From: Selaginella tamariscina
Lineage: Eukaryota > Streptophyta > Lycopodiopsida > Selaginellales > Selaginellaceae
Direction: 5' to 3'
Assembly: GCA_003024785.1 (NCBI GenBank)
Contig: PUQB01000508.1
Coordinates: 118,304-182,303, forward strand
Length of the DNA stretch: 64,000 nt
Shown: in pieces, positions 56,650-64,000 of the stretch
Numbering within the stretch: position 1 is the first letter of the stretch
How the letters are laid out: each line of letters opens with the position of its first letter
Notes under the pieces: model-generated
The model's input: the letters and a program-made list of their open reading frames with translations, nothing else
What the model was told of the DNA's origin: nothing
The model's database searches: none
Position numbers and translations under genes: made by a program

Positions 56650-57274
56650 TGTCACAGGAAAATTTGGACCATCACTTTGGTAACCCTTAATATGTATATA
56701 GTGAATTAGTCTTCTACTCATATTTAAACATCTTTATTTCACTTTACTACTCCCTTTCTTTATCTTTTCTTATATAGTCAAACTAATCAATATTATTGTT
56801 AATCGATATAATTAATGTTTACTTTGACCATACACATTTTCTTTGTCTTCCATCCACCTTCCTGGTTACCTTTTTAAGTCAAAGTCAAATCACCTTCTTT
56901 CATAACCCTCCATCATTTATGAGTCAAGTCAACCTTCTTTCATAATCCCTATCATTTATGGGTTAAACCCACCTTCTTCCATAACCCTACTGTTATTCTT
57001 AACCCCCATCTTATACCCCCTTATTTTGAGTACTTAAGTAACCAAGGCTCAATGGTTTAGGGACATATAGAGAAATAGATGGAGATAAATATATATAAAT
57101 AAATTATCTCAAGTTTGTTCTTTTCTTTTCTTGTCATGAGTTTCATTTCATATTTTCTCTTTCTTTTCTTTTATTTTCTTCATATGTATAATCGTTAGCA
57201 ATGATTATTATGATGCACTATCATTAAATCCGTTAAGTCCTGAATATATGAGTCCCAGTGATTTTTCTTCTATA
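56650..57274 (+). repeat. Gypsy 3' LTR
   Basis: 625 bp, aligned to the 5' LTR from TGTCACAGG to TTCTTCTATA, with one deletion of about 90 bp. GTTTGGGTGGGATTTA just before it is a weak polypurine tract. Confidence 0.85.
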
Positions 57275-58199
57275 GGTACTACTCACAAATTTTATTTTAT
57301 TTAAAATGATTTAATTATGAATCTTTATTAAATATAATGCTTTTTGCCTAATTGATAATCCATTTTAACTTGAGAGCATAATTCTTATGTACATACCAAA
57401 CTGTCGTGATAAAATTTCTTGTAGTAGTTCTCAATTAACACTATACTATAAAGTGTACAACTTATGCAACTCATAACTAAAAAAGGCTTATAATGCATGG
57501 TGAATATAAACTCATGTACCAGTCATTTTTTGTTATAGCAATTGACTTGAGTAGAAACGTGTTGGGAATAGAAAGATCTTGAGTAGAAACGTGTTGGGAA
57601 TAGAAAGATCATTAGAGATGTGATTTTTTGCTAATAAAAAAAGGGTATATTAGGCCTGACAAAATATTAACTCATCCACCTTTGCCTAATGCTAAAACCT
57701 ACGATTCTAAGATCGCACCAATGTTAAAAAAAAAAGGAAGTGTAATCCAAAATATGTGTTATATACATAGTTAATGTATATTCTGATCGATACAATATTT
57801 ATGCAAGAAGTTTTGATTGAATAATATATATGCACTTTGATTTTAATGTATGTAATATATACATGTGTGTGTGCGATGCAAAACATGCGCTCACCAACTT
57901 AAACTCCACATGTACAATGTAACCAAGAAATATTCGTTTGAAGACTTGTAAATGATATTTGCCGATAATAGAATATTTGCCAGAAATCTGCGCATCAATA
58001 TTTTATTAAGATTTTAAAGAAACTCCTGGGATCAACAGCCATTTCATACTCCCAAAGGAAGTCCTGCTATAGCCGCCAATAAAGCTAAACACCGTCTGGC
58101 CACCCAGATCCTTAGGGTTAGTTGTGGTTCAGGGTACCCCTTGTCGTCCTAAAAAGGTTGTACTCCTAGGCTCCTGCTAAGCAAATTAAGTTCTTCTAT
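57275..58199. other. AT-rich spacer with small repeats
   Basis: No gene seen. Contains the 2 x 32-bp tandem (57547-57610) and, at about 58105-58170, a short piece of the 27-32 kb repeat family (CTTAGGGTTAGTTGTGGTTC and TTGTACTCCTAGG). Confidence 0.6.
57547..57610 (+). repeat. Perfect 2 x 32-bp tandem duplication
   Basis: The unit TTGAGTAGAAACGTGTTGGG plus AATAGAAAGATC occurs twice without a single difference, so the duplication is recent (or an assembly artefact). Confidence 0.95.
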
Positions 58200-60049
58200 G
58201 TGTGGAAGTTTCTTGAATTTGGGCTGATATATGCATTCACCTCAAACTCTTGCACTTTGATCATAAACTCAACGTCAACATCTTTGTTCTCAGAAAGCCA
58301 TTTTATAATCCTGTTGACTGAACCCTCAAGCTCCGTTTTAACCTTGACATCTAAAAGCTCCATTGTCCTTTTGAAGTATGGCTCTTATCTTGTATGCAGA
58401 ATTCTCCACAAGATTCTTCTTCTCATCCATTTTCTTGTACTTTTCATCTTCTACTCTGTTGTTTTCCGCATCAAGAATCATCTTCTGAATCTCTGTTTGG
58501 CTTCGCTCGATGTCTCTAATAATGATCTTATTACTCTGTTTCTTGTGCTTAGCCGAGACGGTCAATACCGTTCACGTCGATGTTAAACTGGACCTTAACT
58601 TTGAGCTTTCCTCGAGGGTGCAGGAGGAAGACCAGACAATGTAAACGCACCTAGCATATGGTTGTCCTTCGCCAGAGTTCTTTCACCCTCGTAGACAGGA
58701 AGACGCATCCGAGTTTGGTTATCTTCAACTATCGTAAACACATGCTTAGACTTAGCTGGGACTGTGGTGTTCCTTGGTATTAAAATGCTCATCAAGCCAT
58801 CATTAGTTTCAACACCCAACGAGAGAGGTGTCACATCGGATAAAACGAGCTCCTTATTCATGCTCATTTTACCGAGGCTTGCAGCTTGTACTGCAGCTCC
58901 ATATGCAACAGCCTCATCAGCATGAATATTCCTGTGAAGCTCCTTTCCATTGAAAAAACTCTGCAAGAGTTCCTGAACCTTAGGAATGCGGGTGGATCCA
59001 CCAACTAAAACAATATCTCCAATTTGTCTCTTGTCCATGTTGGCATCGTCAAGACATTTCCGCACAAGCCCCAAGCACTCTTCAAACAAATCCTTGTTCA
59101 ACTGCTCGAATTTTGCTCGGCTAAGCTTGGAGGAGAAGTCAATACCGTCGTAGAGACACTCGATCTCTATTGGTGCCTCAATTGTTGCGGAAAGCACCCT
59201 CTTTGCCTTCTCACATTCAGTTCTCAGCCTCCTGAGAGCACGTGGGCTGTCACGAATATCTTTCTTATGCATCCTCTGAAACTCCTTGATGAAATGCTCA
59301 ACGATGCGGTTATCAAAGTCTTCGCCTCCCAAGTGAGGATCACCAGCAACAGCTTTGGCCTTTATGGATGGAAACATCAAAGGTACCACCTCCCAAATCA
59401 AAGACAAGCACTCCACCCGACGTCACAGCCTTGTTCATGTGAAGACCATATGCAACTGCTGCTGCAGATGGCTCATTAATAATTTTCAACACGTTAAGCC
59501 CAGCAATAGCCCCCGCATCTCTTGTGGCTTGCCTTTGAGAGTGATTGAAGTAAGCAGGGACCGTGATTACCGCATTCTTGACGGTGGTTCCAAGGAATGC
59601 TTCGGCAGCTTCTTTCATCTTGGTCAGGACTATAGCAGAGATCTCTTCAGCAGCAAACGTTTTCTGTTCTCCTTTATACTGCACATTGATCATAGGTTTA
59701 TCGTTGGCAGCAGCTGTAACTTTGAATGGCCACAGCTTGATATCCTTCTGAACCACTTCTTCAGCAAACCTTCGGCCAATCAGACGTTTGCATCTACGTT
59801 TAAATGTTTTCATTAGCTTACCATATGGATTAAAGGACTTACCAAATATTGTATTCCTGGGGTTCACTCCACTTGATTCTTTGCTGCATCTCCAATCAGC
59901 CGGTGAGTGTCGGTGAAGCCAACATAGGATGGGGTTATTCTGTTCCCCTGGTCATTGGGAATGATCTGTATGCTATCATTATGCCATACTGCAACGCAGG
60001 AATATGTCGTTCCAAGATCAATACCAATTGCAGGACCTTCACTAGCCAT
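58200..60049 (-). pseudogene. HSP70: Cytosolic HSP70 (HSC70) gene, broken
   Basis: Starts [20 protein letters not shown] at 60049. The 49-nt stretch 59842-59794 is an intron (GT...AG) at the site conserved in plant HSC70 genes, in the Asp codon after NTIF, so this is not a processed copy. Landmarks: [80 protein letters not shown], then substrate-domain text with LTVSA and a degenerate C-terminal lid to about 58200. Breaks: one base lost before NPRNT (about 59864), one in the A run after the intron, about 10 codons deleted after FDVS (about 59365), and more frame changes at 58610, 58560 and 58350. The EEVD tail is gone. It encoded a chaperone ATPase; the short deletion makes loss of function likely. 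Confidence 0.9.
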
Positions 60050-61209
60050 GGCTAAAAGAGTGAATCAAGTGCTTGGTGCTTTCGAGGTCAAGCTGGAGTG
60101 TTCGAGTTCTTTAATGCAATTGTTTATTTATCTTGTAGCTCCATGAAGGGTACAATTCAATAATCTTGGGTTCATCATGCAATTACCTACGACTTTTAAA
60201 TTAGTCGCGCCTGACTTAGTCGCCATTCCCATACTTCTATACCACTTGACAGATACTTACTCGTCATTATTTTGTTTTAAGTTAATTTTTAAATTAAATC
60301 CTGACGCATCAGCCTGGAGCAAAAGAAGATGAAAAAATAAACAGCTATCGTTTCACAGTTGTAGGAAAGAGCACCAACTTTAACTTAGAACAAGCTGGAA
60401 AAAAAAAGAAAATTTTAATAAACACTCTGGTGGTGAGATTATGTCATTTCTGCAGATCTTCTTTATAAGCTGGAAGATAAGTTGTGGTCTTTTGCTACTC
60501 AAAGACATATGAAATATGGCTCTTTAAAAATGTGACTTTCATTCACCTATATCATGCACAATATGATGATGTCCATACAGTTTCTAAAGTTTGGCTCTCA
60601 AAACCATTGAAGGAGGTCATCTTGGGTAAGATCTCAAAACCTGTTGAAGGAGATGGTAAATCAAATGCCATAAAAGGAGTTTTAAGGATGAACCCATTGA
60701 ACTCACTAAGTTTGTGACGCCCACTCAATGTTCATGTCGTTCCAGTACCAATTATCTCACCATGTTAAAATAACTCAGTTACAAACTGTATAGTAGCATC
60801 CTAGATAACTCAAGTCCCATTATTTAAGGTTTTTGAAATATACTTAATATATCTTACTTTAGTAACTCACTGTAAATTCAACAATTGGGTATAGTAGCAT
60901 TAGATAAAGTAATTAAAGTCATCCGAAGTATACATGATATGTGGATATGTGAAACTTAGGCTTTGCACATGGCATATACTCATTTACTATTTAGCATTTA
61001 TTTGAATCCTAATTCTCTAAAAGTAAAGTGTAATTTAGTACATTAAACACATCTTAAGATCTGACTACTATGGTGCAAATGCTAACTATATATTTTTATG
61101 CTTGTACCAAAATAAAATACCACTGGTATACTTGTGTGTGTAATATATATTACTATTATAATTATGAATCATAATACAGCAATCTATTATGATTAAGTTA
61201 AGTATATCA
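60050..61209. other. Spacer upstream of the HSP70 pseudogene
   Basis: AT-rich. A plus-strand frame at 60484-60717 has no recognisable domain. No heat-shock element cluster is obvious in the 200 bp upstream of 60049. Confidence 0.5.
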
Positions 61210-61720
61210 ATTGCTGGATAAATAACTTGCTAAGTTTATTCTTTAAGTTCTTAGGTTTTACTTACTTATTATCTTAATCTAATGAATTTATTCATAAATT
61301 AAATTCTTAACTTGGTTTAAGCTCCTAGGTTTAATTATTTAATAATTTTTAACTTAATTATTATTCTTAACATAATGAATTTATTTTTAAGTTAGACCTA
61401 TTGTTATCTTTAAGCTCTTACTTAACTATTTGATTATTATTCTTAACTCATTTATTATTCTTAATCTAGTGGTTTCTTCTTAAGTTGGACCCTTAATCCA
61501 GATGTTATCGTTAAACTCCAACTTAATTATTTATAACTTTTAATTGTTATTCTTAATCTTGTGAGTGTATTCCTAAATTGAACCTTTAACGTTCTAGGTT
61601 TAGCATATTGAGTTTATTCCTATTACCTAGTGAGTTTAACCTAATTGTTATCCTTGACTTTATCTTAGTTTGAACCTAATTATTATCTTTGACCTGGTGA
61701 GCTTATGCCTAAGTTGACTT
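61210..61720. repeat. Degenerate short tandem-like repeat, second block
   Basis: Same phrases as at 47570-48300: AATTTATTCATAAATTAAAT, TTAAGTTGGACCCTTAAT, GTGAGTTTAACCTAATTG, spaced 50-80 bp. Confidence 0.55.
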
Positions 61721-61949
61721 AGGGAAAAAAAATTTGATCGTATTATTGAAACACTATGGTTATTGTTAAAAACTATAAAAATTATGTATTAAAAGTTGGT
61801 TATCCTAGACCAAGAGATGGAATAAGAATTTAACACCATGGTTATATATACAATTTAGTTCATGTAGTTATTTATACAAGTTAAATTGTTGTGTTTGCGA
61901 ATAGAATGTATGGCCATAATTTTGATTAGCAAGTTAGTGTACATGTTTT

Positions 61950-64000
61950 TTGTCAAAGTTTTAACTTGAAGAGCCAACACGTGACTGCCAAGTGGCTATT
62001 CGACATCAACACCCATATGTGAGCAATCTTCCAAGACAACCCCAAAAGCCTAATTCTATGCTTAAATAGGCACGGTCTTACCCTAAGTCCCCTAAACAAT
62101 AAATCGAGTAGACATTTAAGATCCTACCCCAAAAGACCTAAACATGTTCATGCCCTAACCCTACTAAGGAGATATGCCTTGCATACCCTCATGACAGAGT
62201 TAAGGCATCATGACTCACCCTTGAGGAATCAACTTCATCAAGGAATACAACCCCTTTAGGGTAACAAAGAGTGCCATGAACCACGACTAACCTTTAAGGG
62301 TTTGAGTGGCCAAGACATACCCTAGACCTAAGGTTAGAACTCAAGTGTGCACCGTAGGCGAACACGAGTGTTCTACTATGTCAGAGTTTTAACCCAAAGG
62401 GCTAACACGTGGCAACACGTGACTGCCAAGTGGCCATTTGGCGTCATCACCCTGTGTGAGCAACGCTAAGTCTTCCAAGATAACCCTAAGAGTCTAACTC
62501 AGGGCCCAATTAGGCACAAAGACTTAGAGTCCTACCATAAGTCACATAGAATGACCATCCCTTGAACCCTAGAGGACAACTTGGACTAGACTTTAGGATC
62601 CTGTCCTAGTAGACCTAGACAAGCTCATGCCCTAACCCCACAAAGGAAATGTGTCTCACACATACCCCGTGATAGAGCTAAGGCATCGTCAATTACCCCT
62701 CGAGGAATCATCCTCATCCAGGAGTACAACCCCTTTAGGGCGACAAGGGTACCCTGACCACGACTAACCCCTAAGGGTTTGAGTGGCCAAGTCATACCCT
62801 AGACCTAGGGCTAGTACTTAGTGAGGACACGAGTGTGCACCGTAGGCGGACACAAGTGTTTTGCTAAGCAAAGTCCCTAAGGCTAGGTTTGGATAACCCT
62901 AAGTACATGACCTTGTGAGTGCTTACGAAAGGGTTTCTGCTAATGAGCTTAGGTTGTTCAACCCTTGGATTCTAAGGAGAACACTCCCCTAGCCAAGTGT
63001 GCAAAGCACACCTAGTTACGAGACCTAACCTCCCTTGAGCGGATGCCCAAGGTTAGGACCCTAGTGCAAGCACAAGCATGCCTGTTGGCTAGAGTATCCA
63101 ACCCTTAGCGATAAACCCATGACACAACACCCAAAGGGCATGCCTTGGGTTTTGTATCGCATGACGTCTAGCCTAGTGTCACATCTCCATGTGACACTGC
63201 CTTCCATGATGTGGGCTATCATGTCATAGCCCTTAGATTCAAGAGTTGCACCAAGTACCACAACGTGGCTCCTAAATGTCAACTCTAGAACCCCTCAATG
63301 AACCCTCAGGAACCAGGTAACGTGAACCTGTCAAACAAGATCCCACGCCCGAGTTGGACAAGGACACGGATGTGCCTTGCTTGGCCGTGAGTGCTACACC
63401 TAGCTTGACGTGGAGGAGGAGGCTGGAGACAAGCCTCAACCTCTGCCTCTTGGAACGTGCATTCTGACAAGACCTCCAGGCATGGATTCGCCAACGTTAA
63501 GGGTAAGTTACCCCGAAGGTGGGTCGTACCCCTGGCATCTAGAAGTTAGGGCGGCACAATAAAGGGTTGTACCTTAACGACACAAGTTAAAGCTTGCACC
63601 GGTAGAAGAGCAATGAACTCAGTCATGAACCCAGGAGCTCTCCTACATACTCTACCTTATTTATGTGACGGACCCCCCCCCCCCCCTTTCCTGTATGTGT
63701 AAGTGGGCTGGCACGGAATGCTAGCCCCTTAGATAATTAGATGAGTTTGCACACTAACTCCTACCCCTAAACCCTACCCAAGGGGAGTGGGGTTTTAGGG
63801 CGTGGGTTAGGGCAACCCTAGGGTTAGGTCAACCCTAGGGGTGTTCCTAACCCTATTTAACATGTCAAACTCATCTTAATTAGGACGTCAAAATTGGGGG
63901 TGAGTTTTTTAGAAGGTAAGTGCTACCTTCGCTTAGAGTTTCTCGCGACATCTAAAGATAGCAGGCCGAACTACCCCTAAACACCTAAGTGCACTAAGCG
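61950..64000 (-). repeat. Inverted copies of the 27-32 kb LTR-like repeat
   Basis: Reading the minus strand gives the same text as 26850-30530. One full unit spans about 63280 down to 62378, ending AACTCTGACA. A second, truncated unit covers about 62377-61950. The leader part (63300-64000) corresponds to 27550-27920, including the ACCCCCAATTTTGACGTC motif. A C14 run at 63674-63687 and several ACCCTAA elements (63760-63850) lie in the leader. No coding region is seen. The copy continues past the window. Confidence 0.82.

Larger units (their letters stand above)
51927..57274 (+). mobile_element. Decayed Ty3/gypsy LTR retrotransposon
   Basis: LTRs are at 51927-52624 and 56650-57274, beginning TGTCACGAGAAAATTTGGACC and TGTCACAGGAAAATTTGGACC. 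The second lacks about 90 bp near its end. Flanks are GGTAT before and GGTAC after, a 5-bp target duplication with one change. Domain order inside is RNase H-like, gag-like, reverse transcriptase, Ty3-type RNase H remains, integrase, all on the plus strand and all broken by stops and indels. LTR divergence is high, so the insertion is old, in contrast to the Copia element at 15 kb. Confidence 0.9.

Noticed and set aside
58200..60049. Processed HSP70 retrocopy
   Set aside because: A 49-nt intron with GT/AG ends sits at the site conserved in plant HSC70 genes, so the sequence did not come from spliced RNA.
60484..60717. 77-aa frame upstream of HSP70
   Set aside because: No motif, no Kozak-like context, isolated in AT-rich sequence; expected by chance.
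63760..63860. Clustered CCCTAA/AGGGTT motifs, possible internal telomere repeat
   Set aside because: Spacing is irregular and no two perfect CCCTAAA units are adjacent. The motifs belong to the dispersed LTR-like repeat family also seen at 27-30 kb.

Overview
This is nuclear DNA from a land plant. The evidence is plant-type pentatricopeptide repeat (PPR) genes, a plastid-type glucose-6-phosphate dehydrogenase, a GFS9/TT9 homologue, eukaryotic tRNA genes and plant LTR retrotransposons with a TGGTATCRGAGC-type primer site. Introns go down to 49-55 nt and are full of GT/CA repeats, PPR genes are frequent, and one gene may encode a CFAP97-type axonemal protein. Together these suggest a plant with swimming sperm. 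A lycophyte such as Selaginella is my best guess, but it is an inference.

Layout. 1-7.9 kb: a PPR gene (minus strand, cut by the window edge), divergent from an XRN-type 5'-3' exoribonuclease gene, then a second PPR gene. 8.0-20.7 kb: tRNA-Arg; a decayed duplicate of the G6PDH locus interrupted by a probable solo LTR and a ruined retroelement; a small secreted-protein gene whose 3' end is split by a young, nearly intact Copia element. 20.7-26.3 kb: a P0-type plastid G6PDH (G6PD4-like) and a third PPR gene with two tiny introns. 26.8-32.8 kb: diverged copies of an LTR-like repeat. 33.5-46.1 kb: a gene-dense island of GFS9/TT9, a RING-finger protein, tRNA-Thr, PIG-B (GPI mannosyltransferase 3) and a CFAP97-like gene. 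46-52 kb: very AT-rich sequence without genes. 52-57.3 kb: a decayed Ty3/gypsy element. 58.2-60.0 kb: a broken HSP70 gene. 61.2-64 kb: a degenerate tandem array and inverted copies of the 27-32 kb repeat.

The genes do not form a pathway. They are independent housekeeping genes: RNA turnover, organelle RNA processing, plastid/peroxisome redox supply, Golgi/vacuole trafficking, ubiquitination and GPI anchors. Two features cut across the window. First, introns carry strand-polarised microsatellites, GT-rich near donors and CA-rich near acceptors. Second, several otherwise intact genes carry single-base losses, mostly in short homopolymers. These may be assembly errors rather than real mutations, so pseudogene calls here need care. 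All exon boundaries were read by eye from splice motifs and frame continuity.
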